Shown one piece after another: positions 25,983 through 38,300 of a DNA stretch of 64,000 nucleotides. Numbering within the stretch: the first letter of the stretch is position 1; every line of letters begins with the position of its first letter. The position numbers and the translations under genes are program-made. The stretch is from Desmodesmus armatus (taxonomy: Eukaryota > Chlorophyta > Chlorophyceae > Sphaeropleales > Scenedesmaceae). The DNA is taken from the NCBI GenBank assembly GCA_007449985.2, contig VIIQ02000056.1, positions 372,001 to 436,000 of the forward strand, read 5' to 3'. Under the pieces are notes generated by a model. The model had not been told where the DNA came from. It made no database searches and saw only the letters and a list, made by a program, of their open reading frames with translations.

Positions 25983-26400
25983 ATCTTTGAGGAATTCGAA
26001 TTGATGCTGTCGCCGTCAGTCAGGGACAGGTACAGAACACGATACGTCGACGTAATGTCTTGCTGAACACGAAGCATTGATGGAAGTGTCTGAGGGTGGC
26101 ATGTGCTGCATGCTGTGATGGTTGGCAACCGCTAGGGTTCAGCACAGCATGCCCCAGCATGGGGACAACCCCCGTCACCATCACCGTCAGTGGTTGCCTA
26201 CTCCCCGGCAGAATTACCAGTTACCAACACACAACCAACGACAAAGGATGCGGAGCCACAACACCTTGGAGTGCCACCTGGAGTCAGCCCTGAGGGCCTG
26301 TGCACACTGGCTGCAGTCTGCTATAGTGCTGCGTGCAGGTTGACCCAGACAGCAACACAGCAACACCCACAACAGGCACAGCACCGAGCTTCAGCATCCA
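25983..26400. other. Spacer between XPO4 3' end and RPAIN start
   Basis: This 418-base gap must hold the XPO4 3' UTR and the RPAIN promoter. No clear TGTAA signal was found in it. Confidence 0.5.
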
Positions 26401-29400
26401 CTACCGCATGCGTATCAACCCTCGGACGTCTGCCACAAGCTGACACAGCTGCTGCCTGAACTGCCGTGTTGCAGCGCGCATGCTGTTGCTGCTGGCTGCA
26501 GTGTCCCTACTGCCAACCAGCGCGGCCGCATGCGCCTCCAGTCCCTGACCCAACTGCGACAGAGCTGTCCCCACTGCTTGCGACGCACGTGCGTCACCCT
26601 GCGCCCCTGCTGCTTGCGCGATGGACCCCGACAGAGGCCCAAAGGCAGAGGGTTCCGACAGCAGCAGTGGCAGCAGTGCCACAGCTGACAGCTCAACGAG
26701 GTCTTGTGGGGTATCCTCCAGCAGCAGACGGCGCAGCAGCAGCTCCTGGAAGTGACTGACCACACTGCGGTTGCCTGCGCGGGTGCAGCATTTGCGCAGG
26801 AAGGGGTAAAAAATGACTCACAATGGTCAAGCTGAGCAGCATACAGCCGTAGCTTGAAAGCTGGCTGCCAGCAGGCATAACACCACTCAACCTATGCTTA
26901 TCGACCTGCCCTGCATAGGTGATGCCTGCCCACAGGGCTAGATGCAAGTTATTCAAGTCCAAGGGTCTCACTTGTTCCCCCTACTTGCTCACCTGCCGAC
27001 TGTCCCGCCAGCCCTGGGGCTCCTGTCTGCACTGCCTGGTACTGATACTTGGCCAGGCCCGCCAGCCCCTCCAAGCTGCAGTGCACTGCCACAGTGTCAG
27101 ACCCCAGCAGGCCCCACTCCAGGCTGGCCATGAGGCTGGCAAAGTGCTGCGGCGGCAGCTCCGCCACTGCCTTGGGGTACACCTCCAGCATGTAGCTCAG
27201 CAGGCTGTAGTACAGCTGGGCCAGCTTGGGAAACTTGAGCAGCTCAGCATTGATGAGGGGCAGCACGATGTTGAGCCCCACCAGCACCACTCGGCTGATG
27301 GGGCTGTCACACTTGGCGGGGGGCGAGGGGGCTGCTGGCGGGGCAGTGGGACCCGGGGTGTGGCCTGATGGCAGGTTGTGCAGCAGGAGGCAGCAGCAAC
27401 GGCAGGTTGTTGGGGGCTGGGGCAGTGACGCTGGCAGTCGCTTGATGGCAATCAGCATGCACATGTGGCAGAGAGCCATGCCCGGGTGGCAGCGTCATGC
27501 AGGTTGGGTCAGCAGCAGCCGCAATGCCTGCAGGCAGCTTCTATGGCTTCCAATCAGGTTTCACACTAAAAAGCTCTACTTGCAACACACCCAGTCGCAT
27601 GATCATGTGCACTACAGACAGTGATCACTAAAATTCACAGCCAAGCGTCACACGATGGCGACAAACATGCTCACAAACAGCAGGGGGCGCCCCCGCACCT
27701 GCTGGTGCCACCATCGCCACCGACTGGCCCAGTCCGTTGTCATCCTCATCGCCACCCGACAAGTCCGACTGTGTGATGTGTATGAGCAGGTTGAGCACGG
27801 CGCGCAGGTCCCTGCACTGGTCAGCAGCACGCTCCGCCTGCAGGGATTTGGCTGTCTGCAGCGACACCTGCAGGTTGAACGTGTGTTGTTGAAAAAGTAC
27901 AGCCAACACAGCAACTGCTGTCAGAAACAAAGAAGGCAAGGCAGTGACACACCGTCAAGCTGCGACTGGCACACAGGAGGTGCTCAGTGCCACTACGGTG
28001 GGTGTTCATTTCAAAGAACAGTGCCAGCCGTCGGCAGCAATTGCAGGCTACATGTACATAGAGGAAGGGGCAGTTCATATCGTCAGGAAACAAGGGCGGT
28101 GGAATACATGCATCAAGTGTGTGTTACTGGCGCGCTCACCTGCCACAGGTTGCTGTCCCTGTACTGTGCCAGCAGCTGCAGGACCCAGTTGAGCAGCTGC
28201 TCCTTCTGCTGGGGTGACTCCATGTAGCCAGTCATGGCCTCAACTATGTCGTCAGCCAGCTTCAGCAGCAGCGCTACCACTGGTGCCGTGTGCTTGAAGG
28301 CATGGTGTAGGGTCAGCAACGGGCCCAGCAGCCCACTGAACAGGCCCAGCAGGGCCTCAAACGTGTTGGGCATGGTTGCAGCAGCAGCACCCCGCAAGAC
28401 CTCCAGCATCATGCACACCTGCAGGCAGGGAGGAAGCAGGACCACACAACAACAGTCTCAGGAATTGCTCGCTAGGATTGCCATGTTTTGAACGAAGGCT
28501 GACAGAGATAGCAACGATGGGGTGATAGTACCCTGCTTTGACAGTATTAAACGAATATGGTAGATGCAGGGCGATGTCAGCAGCGTGGGCAGCTGCCAGA
28601 GCAGTGCAGGAAATAGCTTGACAATCCTGCAGGGCTTACCTGCAGCTGCACATCCGCTCGCTGGGCTGCAGCAGCCAGCTGCCGCTGCTCCTGCCCTGCC
28701 AGCCCCGTGATGTCCTTGGCAGTCTGCAGCAGCAGGTGGCTCACATACTGCTGCGCCTGGCCCTGCTCAGCAAAGCCGCTGGCAGCCAGGCACAGGCTCC
28801 TGCTGAGGGCTCGCTGCAGCTTCTGAGAGAGCTGCAGGCTGAGGGCCGCCTGCCGTGTGGCAAAGGCGTCTGCCAGCTTCTGCCAGCTAGGCAGCTCCAG
28901 CAGGCGGCGCGTGAGCGGCTTACGGCGGGCGAGGACCGGCAGCAGGCTATGGCACACCTGCACACATGGTGGCGGCAGACATGTGTGTCAACATGTTGTA
29001 CAGGAGGCGACTAAAATTATTTTGGGTGTTGGGTCAACACAGCTTACAGCGTCATCCTCAACTCCTTCTATATCCAAAAGCAAGCAGTATATACTGTGTG
29101 GCTGCGGACTCTGCGCCTCGTAGTCATGCCACTGTGTATTTCATGGTCCTGAGCTGCAGCCATCAGGCAAGAGAAGGTGCCTTGAGTAACAAACTCCAGA
29201 TACCTTGCCACCGACACACAGCATTCCAAGCCACCCACCTGCCGGTGCAGCTCAGTCTCGCCCTGGAAAGACACCAAGGAGTGCTGGCACACAGTCACCA
29301 GCATGTCCAGAATGTTGCGCCCATTCACACCACCAAACGCCGCCTGCAGCGGCTCAGGCAGCGGCTCCTCCTCCTCTGAACAAGGTATGCAGGCAGCACA

Positions 29401-32400
29401 GTACACAGTATAGATATTGAAAGGCATGACTCAGTTACCATTAGGCACTTGCCAGAGAGCCAGGGGCTCGCGAACTCCTAGCACTTGGTGTGACAAGTCA
29501 TCTTTGCGTAATTATACAAAGCACAACTGCACCACTTGTGAACAGTTCATCTGTATGTCCATAGATGGGCCCGTCATTGCCCACACAAACTGCAACAGGC
29601 TGCATCACCTTGCCCCAGACAGCCATACCCACTGCTGTATTACCTGGAAACAGGTACGTGTCAGCCCAGCGGGCGGCCGCCCACATGCATGCCTCCAACA
29701 ACCGCGGGCTGAACACGGGCGCTGCAGCAGGGTTGAGGCACAGGGCAGTCAGCTCCAGCAGCCCGCGTGACAGCCGATCCACTGCAGCAGCACCAGCCGA
29801 GGCTGCTGCCCGCTGCTGCTCCGGCGTCTGTTGCTGCAAGCGGTGTGTTGCAGCCCCAGTGCCTGGCGTCATGTGCATACAGTGTGCGCTGTTCTCGCCG
29901 ACAGCGATCAGCACTGCTTCGGGGGGCAACGGCACCTCGCCGACATTGCTGTCTGCTAGTGCATGGGCAGCCATGCGTGCCAGCCAGTACAGCTGCTCCA
30001 AAAGCTGACTGGGGTCTGCTCCTGCGCCTGCTGCTGCTGCCAGCGCCTGCTGTTTGCTGGCAAGTAGGTCAGCGAGCTGGTTGAAGGACTGGACGGGATT
30101 GGCGCGCAGCAGCACAGCTACACGTGCCATCCACTCCTCCTGGTGCACTGCACCAGCACCTGTGTCTTCATCATCATCAGCGTCCTGCAGGGGCCAGCAC
30201 AGCAGATAGTACATCCGACAAGGTCGTAAGTGCTGGATGGTGGTTATTCCTGTATGGAGTCTCCAATGAAGTTAAAGTTGTGCAGGACACCGCAAATTTT
30301 ATCAACATGAGGCTGGCTACCAACTCCACTGTTGCTTGCAAACCCGAACCTGCTGCGATCCTGCACACCCTAGCTGTACGACTTGTGAGCTACTACAGCA
30401 GTGACGTGCTGGCACACACCCCACCATGCCTCACAAGGCCACACCCATACCCCCACCCACCTCCAGGGCTCCAGCTGCTGCGTCTGCCAGTGCCGCCTCC
30501 ACCAGCACCGCAGAGGTGCACCCTGCACTCTCCACAGCCTGCTGTGGCGGCGGCACACTGACCATGTTGTAGCCACACTGCGGCGCCAGCAGCCCGCTCC
30601 AACACTCCAGCAGCATCTCAGTGCCCTCGTAAACCCACAGCTCAGGGCTGCTGGTTGCGGACACGCCGCCCGCTGCTAGGAAGCACTTGCTCAGCTCCTC
30701 GAGCGCTGTGAAGATGCTCACGGCATGCTGCTGCGGGTGCTGGCTGAGCGCTGCTGCGCTGGCTGCTTCAAGCACTCCCGGCTTGTGCCCTGCACAGAGA
30801 ATCGCAAGGAGTGTTTGTCAAACAGCATTCAAACAGCTACCCAGAACACCAACTGCAGCGAAGGTACGGGGCAGCACAAGCACAAAGTACCAGTGATCCA
30901 GCAGAACCCGCTATGTAAGACTCGCCAGCAAACGCACCTGCACAGAGGGCGGACAGCGCTCCGAGGGCATCGATAAGTTGGCCCTCATCCCCTGCCAGCG
31001 CCTGCTGCAGGACCTGCTGAGCCGGTGTCACCAACGGCAGCACCAGCCGCAGCATCTGGGCCACATACGCCACACGCACTGGAGCTGCTGGCACGTTCTC
31101 TGGCGCCCCTGCAGTTGGCGCTGTGGGGGGCTTGGGAAAGATGTCACCAGCCAGGGAGCAGAAGGCCACGACAAGCTGCTGGAGCGCCTTTGCGAGTGGG
31201 GTGGAGGCTGCTGCGGGTGTTGCAAAGGCGGGAATGAGGGCCAGCAGCCAGTCTGTGGTGTCGGGCGCCAGCAGCAGCTCGGCCCATTGGGAGCCAGGCT
31301 TGACTTGGGTGGTGTCGGGCAGGCCTTTACGGGTGGCCTGAGCAGCAGCAAGGGTTGCAGGAGGGGGTTGCATGACGGTTTGAACAAAGCTGGCATTCCA
31401 GAATGCCGAGTTTTGCAGGCGGGGGCGTGTATGAACGTAATACTGTGATGTGCAAGAACCGTTCTTGCGCCACGGTGGCGCTGGTTGTGAGGTGTGCTGG
31501 GCGTCACTTGGAGCACGTGTGCTGGCATGCATCCTTTCACGATGCACTGGCTGTGAAAGCAGTTGCAGCAACGGTGAGTGTGTGAGCACACTCACAACAG
31601 CAGCTGTCCAGCCTGCTCACCATTGCAGCAGTCAGCCCGGCAAGTGTTGCTGACATGAAGCCCAGGCTGCTGTTGGTGGCCCTGAAGTCCCAGGACAGCA
31701 CAGCCGTCATCAGCTTCATGGCTGCAGCTGCTGCAGCACCACTGGCAGCAGCTGCATCTGAGCCTGGCCCTGCTGCAGCTGCCTCTGAGGCGTACTGCCG
31801 CGCACAGTGCAGCGCATGCTTAAAGATCTGCTGGAGGAATTGCTCCTGCACAAAAAACAATGGCCGCAGGCAGCAGGCATGCAGGTTCAAGCAAGCTGGA
31901 TGCCATAGCTGTGGCGGAGAGTATGCGAGCACTGCTGTGTCTGTTGACGCCGCACAAAGCGCAGCTGGGCGCAAAACCAGCCTGATCTGTAGCATTCCTT
32001 TGCTACATTCGGCACACAGCTGCAGGAAGTCTCAGCTGCTGTCACAATACACTGTGGCTGTGGACTCTGTTGCTGCCGTTGATTTTGCTCCGCCTTGTCA
32101 GCACAGCTGTCGCTTCTCACCTCAAACACGTTCCTGCAGCTCTCATGGTACTCCCAGGACAGGCCGATGGGTGATGCTGTCACCAGGCTGAACTCACTGA
32201 CCGCTGCCTCCATCACCTGCAGCCCTACTACTTGCGCTGACGCACTGCCAACCGCCTGGCTGGATGCGCTAAGCTCCTGCAGGGCGGTCAAGGGGCCAGC
32301 ACACATAGTTCAGCTTCCAGCCAGGAGGCACAAAGGACTTTCAACGCTGGGCGGATCCTCCACACAACTGCGTACAGAGGACCCACTGTCACTGCATGTG

Positions 32401-32920
32401 CGCCTCACCACTGCTGACAGCATACACACCTGGAAGAAAGCTGCCCTGGCCTGCTCATCTGCATCCATCCAGCCACGCTTCAGCATTACTGCCAGCGTGC
32501 CCTGCAGGATGGAGCGCACCACCTGCAGCTGCGGCTCGGCTGCGTGGTGTAGCACGTACTGCAGCACATACGTGCGCAGTGCTGTGCGCTCCTCAGCAGG
32601 CAGGGACGCCCACTCCCTCAGCACGGCCTCGCGCAGGGCGCAAGCTGCATGGAAGCGCGCCTCTGCGCTGGCAGACTGCTCCAGAATGTGCCGGCATGCT
32701 GGCAACACACCAGGACTGCGCCTGAACTGCAGCAGCACCTGCTCTGCATGTGCTTGCGTTGCTGGGTGCTGCAGGGAAGCAAGAAGGAAGGTTTTGTGTT
32801 GCAGCAATGTCTGTTGCTGAAGGACGAAGTCGTACCGCAGACAGCAGGTGCCAACAGTACCTGAAACTGTTCACATGCCAGTTCTACGGTCGCTCTAGCC
32901 TCTGCCAGCGACATACTCAT
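26401..32920 (-). CDS. XPO4: Exportin-4
   Basis: Thirteen exons: 32861-32920, 32430-32768, 32121-32276, 31621-31845, 30938-31442, 30563-30789, 29644-30184, 29239-29375, 28640-28957, 28140-28418, 27699-27867, 26993-27364 and 26401-26774. Every junction is GT-AG and keeps frame, giving 1233 residues (human XPO4 is 1151). The N terminus is an exportin helical repeat (ATVELACEQFQ, FHAACALREAVLREWASLP). Further family segments are LSWDFRATNSSLGF, GRNILDMLVTVCQHSL, LLNWVLQLLAQYRDSNLWQ and HFASLMASLEWGL. It exports cargo such as eIF5A and SMAD-type proteins with RanGTP. Ala/Gln-rich insertions add length. The least certain join is the start of exon 5 (31442); the 27364 acceptor was chosen because nearer AGs break the frame. 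Confidence 0.9.
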
Positions 32921-33357
32921 ATCTGTGCTATTGATTAACTGGCCTCACAGGTATTCAGATGCAGAATGACGAAATCTTCTTCATTGTTGGTGGGTTGCTG
33001 CTGCTGCTCGTGGCAACTGGGTGGCAGAAGGGGCAATAATGCAGATGATTGGCACCAGCACGAATTCACAAACAATTCAAAGGACTGGGCCCTGAACAAA
33101 GCAGTACCCAGCAGTTGAGGTTTCTGTAGATCGTCAGATCAGCGTCACGAACCCACCAACTTGCCACAATGGTTGGCTTCAAGCCTTGCACTCAAAAACT
33201 GCTTCCTCAGCCAGTCTGCTGTCGGTTCGATCACAACGAGGGATAAGTCCTGCACAGGGGACACAATGGCTACTTTTCAGTGTGATGATGCACATTCTGT
33301 TGCATCTACAAAGTATACTTTAACTGCAATTGTCCCCATCATTCAGCATCAACCTGG
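32921..33357. promoter_or_regulatory. Divergent upstream region of XPO4 and J-protein gene
   Basis: The two start codons point away from each other across 437 bases. No specific box recognised. Confidence 0.45.
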
Positions 33358-34209
33358 ATGAGCCCGGCCTGTGCAGAGTTTGCACATTTGCTCACTGCAG
33401 CGCAGCAGGCCGCTTTGCAGGCTGACTGGACAGCCGTCCAGCATGCAGCTGCTGCAGCACTCCAAGCCATGCCTTCTACAGCAAGCAATCCAGAACTTGC
33501 TGTCAAGCTACTCCTGTTGCAGTCTCAGGCTCACCGCCACCTGAACCAGTTGCATGAGGCTCTCAAGGTTGGTGACCGCTCCTTTTCGACATCCGGGCTC
33601 TTGTGCTCAACCCACAACTCTTCCTTGCAAACTTTGACACGTGCCGCAAGTGGTTGTCTCCCCAACGTTTACTTCAACTACCTGTCTGCACCTTTGTTGT
33701 TTGCGTGCTGCCAGAACCTTGACCTTGCCCTGCAGTTGACGCCCATGTGCACAGAAGCCCTGTGGCTGCGAGCAGCAGTACATGCAGCCTGCGGGCACCA
33801 CACAGCCAGCTTCATGGACCTGCGCAGCCTGGAAACACAGCAACCCACCTACCCGGGCCTAAGAGAGGCACTGCAGACAGCAGCGACAGCACTAGCGCAG
33901 GAGCGTGCTTCACACGTGACAGCCAAGGCCCCACCCCGCAGGACATATACACACACCACACGCCGGGACGCTGGCAGCAGCTCTGGCATATGCCAAGGAC
34001 CCTCAGCACAGCAGCAGGCTTACGCTGTGCTGGGCCTGCAGCCTGGTGCCGGCTTGCAGGCTGTGCGTCAGGCGTACAAGCAGCGTGCCACACAGCTACA
34101 CCCTGACAAATGGGTGCATGCAGCAGCAGAGCAGCAGGCTGAGGCAGAGGAGCGTTTCAAGCAGCTGGCAGCAGCTTACCAGAGCATCATGGATGCTTTA
34201 CAGCCATGA
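33358..34209 (+). CDS. J-domain (DnaJ-like) protein with TPR-like N terminus
   Basis: Two exons, 33358-33567 and 33715-34209, 234 residues. The 147-base intron is a multiple of three without a stop, so it could be read as coding, but it has a GTTGGT donor and a TGCCAG acceptor, and removing it joins two helices of a TPR-like repeat (HRHLNQLHEALK to NLDLALQLTPMCTEALWLRAAVHAACG). The C terminus is a compact J domain: AYAVLGLQ, AVRQAYKQRATQLHPDKW with the HPD triad, and EERFKQLAAAYQSIMDALQ. It should stimulate an Hsp70. The arrangement recalls DNAJC3/DNAJC7 with fewer TPRs. No signal or transmembrane segment, so cytosolic or nuclear. Confidence 0.85.
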   Translation: MSPACAEFAHLLTAAQQAALQADWTAVQHAAAAALQAMPSTASNPELAVKLLLLQSQAHRHLNQLHEALKVGDRSFSTSGLLCSTHNSSLQTLTRAASGCLPNVYFNYLSAPLLFACCQNLDLALQLTPMCTEALWLRAAVHAACGHHTASFMDLRSLETQQPTYPGLREALQTAATALAQERASHVTAKAPPRRTYTHTTRRDAGSSSGICQGPSAQQQAYAVLGLQPGAGLQAVRQAYKQRATQLHPDKWVHAAAEQQAEAEERFKQLAAAYQSIMDALQP

Positions 34210-35371
34210 GGCAGAGACAGTAGAGGCAGTTTTGTTATGTGTGAACGGCGTGGTCACCAGCACACGATAGGCCTTTTGGACATTTGTGGTGGTCACTTGC
34301 CGATACTGTTGCAGTGTCATGCGTCAATACAGTACTGGATTCTTCAGCAGTACTGTTGGCGCGCTTTTGTTGGTACACTGCTGCAAATTGCTGGAGATGC
34401 CTCTTCATGATCACAGATTGGGTTCATTGTGTTACCTCGACCAGGCCAGACCTTCACTCAGGCCCTGACTGACAAGCACACCCTTACCAGAAAAGCTGGA
34501 GCACACATAGCGGCAGCTGAACCACGGATGACCATTGGTACAACCAGCTGCATCCATGAGTGTACAATTATCGAAGCCGGCAACGCAACAGCAACACAAC
34601 TGCAACAGCACACATATACAAAATTGCCCTCAGCAGAATAGCCGCTGACGTAATCTTGCATCCCTAATCGCGATGTCCACGCACAACCCGCAACACACAA
34701 GTAATAGGTGTTGGCGTCAACCGGCTGACTACGTCTTCCTGGTGTGGTATATTTACAACGCTCCAGGGGACCCACACAGCCACCAGGTTTGGTGTGAATG
34801 TGATCCCTCTGGCAGCACACAACAACACTGAACACCACCCTTGTGCCGTACGGCATGCGTGCATGGCAAAACAACACATTGTCAGGCACAGGGTGGTGGT
34901 GCATGAGAGCAGGCCTCACATCAACAACAAGCATCATGCCACTGTATAAGGCCTCTGCAACAATTCACAGTTGCAGGACCTGCCTTGCTTATGCAACACA
35001 GGCTCGCAGGGCGCATGGCAAGTCACGAACAGGCCCCGGAAGCTCAAGGGAGTGTACACGGCTGGTCTGGATCCACCTAAGATAAGGGTGGCCTTGTTGA
35101 GATACAAACGAAACCTATCAACATGTGAGCCACATCTCACAGGCAGTGGCCCGTGCAAACAGATCTAGTAAACCCTTTCAGCAAAGCTGCCCTCCCAAAA
35201 CGTACACTGTGGCGAAACCTCTCAATGCACTCAAGCCAGCAATGCATACATACCAGTACTGCACGCCAGTGCATACATACCAGTACTGCACACCAGTGCA
35301 TACATACCAGTACTGCATCTGCAGTCTGCCAGCGGCAGCACTCTCTCTGCACACTACTGTGCAAGTGCAAT
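34210..35371. other. Convergent intergenic region
   Basis: Between the 3' ends of the J-protein gene and the symporter gene. Contains a 27-bp tandem repeat (35244-35317). No gene recognised. Confidence 0.5.
35244..35317. repeat. 27-bp tandem repeat, 2.7 units
   Basis: Units start at 35244, 35271 and 35298 (GCATACATACCAGTACTGCA followed by a CRCCAGT spacer). It lies 55 bases past the symporter stop codon, probably in its 3' UTR. Confidence 0.9.
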
Positions 35372-38300
35372 CTACAGTGGTGCCTTGCTAGCAAACATCT
35401 GCCGGCCTGCATGAGCAGAGTCATCTGCCAAATGGGGCCTCTTGCCCGCAGCAGCACTGCCGCCCTTCTTCAGCCCGTCAACATCCTCCACAAAACTGCC
35501 GTCAACCTCAAACCCTGCTGGTGCAGCAGCTGGATCCTTGCTGTCGACATCAGGCATCATCATGCCAGCCTGCGTCTCAAGCAGGGCTTGCTCATCAGCT
35601 AGCTGGTAGATGGGCTGGGTATCCCGCCAGGACTTAGGGATGAAGAAGAGGATGTCACGGCCAGGCATGCAGCGCTCCAGGGCCCACACAGAGACCATCA
35701 CAGCCAGGCAGAAGAGCGGGCTGAGCAGTGAGTCAAAGCCTGTGTAGTCCCGCATGGGGGCTGCGCGAAAGAAGACAGCAGAGGACGCAGGAGATGCAAG
35801 GATACAGTCAGTGCTGAGCTCATGACGTAGTCGAGTTGTGTTTGTGTCTTCATGACAGGTCAAAACGATGGATCGCTTCCCAGTACGCCAGCTTGCTTCA
35901 CAGTACGCCCCCTGTGTTCTTCTTGCAGGGGTGCAGGCCACCCCACAAGCCAGTGCTTTTTTGCTTAGCCTCCTTAGCCAGGGCTGAACTCATGTGCTGC
36001 CCTGCCCTAGCCGTAATGAATTCATGCGCTGCTCACCTTGCTGGCAGGTGTCCTTGTCTGGGTTCCACAACAGGTTGCTGTTGCCCTCAGGAGTGACTTC
36101 CATGAACGTGGGCAGCCCAGCGACAGCCTTGCCAAACTGAAGGGCATAGGTTCCAAAAGCCACCAGTGACCCGTCCTTGGGTAGCAGGAACTCTAGCAAG
36201 ATCCTCAGGGTGGAGCCACACACGCAGGAGATCAAACCTGCAGGGAAGGAGAGATGGAACATCTTCTTGCACACTGTGTCTGGCAGAGTATGCATTTTGT
36301 GATGTCTTGCAGCTGGCCTGTGTTTGATATCCCCTAAGAGCGCAGCAATGCTTTGCGAGCGCAAGAGGCTGAGCTTACTACAAAAGATGGCTGCACCCAA
36401 AACGGACGGCGGCTTGTCTAAGGAACATTGTCATGGGCGAGCCCCACCGCGTGACCTCTGCCGCACAATGCAGTGTCTGGCCCACATGAAAGCCTACAAG
36501 ACCTTCAGTGACCCCATCAAGCCCCCAGTGAACCCAACCCCACAAACTGAGCCTTGCTTGCCTGCATTGGGTGTCATGCTGGGCCAGTAGACAGCGGCCA
36601 GCAGTGGCACCAAGCATCCTGCCAGCACAACGTCAAAGGCCACCACCAGCAGGTAGCCTGGGTTGTAGGCCAGTGCAGCAACCATGCAGGCCAGGCCAGT
36701 CATGGGGACGGCAAAGATACGGGCTACCATCAGCAGGTTCTTGTCCTGGGTGCCGACCTTGGGCACCTGCAGAGGTCAGCATCGCCAGCAACACAGCAGT
36801 GTGTCAGTCAATGGCACCGGCCGCATCACCTTCATCATCTAAAGCCCTGAGCCTAGACCACCGGCTCTCCTGCTGTGCCTCCTTCTCCTCTTCTTCAGTC
36901 TCTTCAAGGACATATAGCCACACAAGGAACTTCAACACCCTAGGTAGCTGTCAGCCTTGGCGCTATGTAGCACCGTGCTTGCAGCATCAGCGATCAGACA
37001 GAAAAGCTATTGTGAGTTGCTGTTAGTTGACGGTGTTCATTGTCATCCCGCCGTGAGTCTCAACTCTTGTGTGGGCCTGTGACGCAGATGTACTTGCTGC
37101 ATGTGTTCATGTACGCACAACATGACCATGCTGCCAGCAGTAATCACTCGCCTTCCTGAAGATGTTGTGTGCCATGACCGTGGACGTAGCGAGGATAGCT
37201 CCAGTTGCCGTTGACATAGAGGCACACAGAATGGCAAGGACTGCCCATCCTCCCAGGATCTGCACAGGCAAGCACAGGTGGGTCACCGTTGAGAGCCTAG
37301 TGACACGTTTCTCGCAGAATTTGTCATCACAGCAGGAGTCCACGATGCAAGTTTGAAACGCCAGTAGCTGGTACCACCTTGCGCGCTAGCTGACGCCCGA
37401 CTCAAAAAGTAACATGCCTAGGGCCTTGCTCACCCTTAGCACGCGCTCCCACAGGTACTTGAACAGCACAAACTTGTCATCAGGGACCCATTGCGCACAC
37501 GACGGCAAGCCCAAGGGGGCCGAACACGTATCCGCCTCAAAAGCAGCGTACGGCGAGTCGGGCCCATGGTACTTGCGCGCATAGCCACCCAACAGGCCGA
37601 AGGGCACACAAAATCCGATGAGGACAATGCCTGCGATGATGTTGCCCCACCGAGCAGTGCGGGGGGTCTTGGCTGCCATGCTGCGGTTCTGGAAGTCCAG
37701 TGCACACAGGTTGCCCAGGCTCAGCACAATCAGGGTAGCCCCTGCACAAAACACACAAACACATACACAGGCTGGACTGTCAGTGTCTGTGTGACGCACA
37801 TGTGGTTGCCAGTTTCAACCAACCTTACTGTAACTGTAACTTATTGACGTGTGCAGTCAAGTGCCCACACAACATGGTGAGGTGTACACTGCCACCTGGG
37901 GTGGTACGTGAAGGGAGCACGCGACCAACATGGTGGTTTGACAGGGACTGTAATGCTACAGGCAAGCAAAACCAGGTGAAGCCACCACCAGCAGTACTCA
38001 CAGTTCATGATGATGGCATTTGGGAAAGGTGCGTAGGCATCCACATCAGTCATGCCCTTGGGGTTGACAGTCATGTCCCCAGCAGCAAAGGCAAAGTTGT
38101 CGCAGGCGCGGGCTCCTGTCACAGGGTCTACGCAGTCAATGGGACCGGTAAACCCTGGTGTCCTGGCCACCAGGCCATCTCCAAGGTCTAGGGCAAAGCC
38201 CTTGGAGGGGAGGGCATGCGAAGGGTGGTCTGTCGCCAATGCATAGATGGTGACGACCATCAAACCTGTTAAGCCTAGGGCGGCCTGGGTGCAGCAGCAG

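Noticed and set aside
30144..31600. Several + strand ORFs over 100 codons opposite exportin-4
   Set aside because: They are antisense to well-supported XPO4 exons and have no recognisable domains.
33568..33714. Coding sequence in the J-protein gene
   Set aside because: It stays in frame but has splice-like ends, and its removal restores a TPR-like helix pair.
35244..35317. CRISPR-like or coding repeat
   Set aside because: Units are contiguous without spacers, and the locus is between convergent genes of a eukaryote; treated as a minisatellite.
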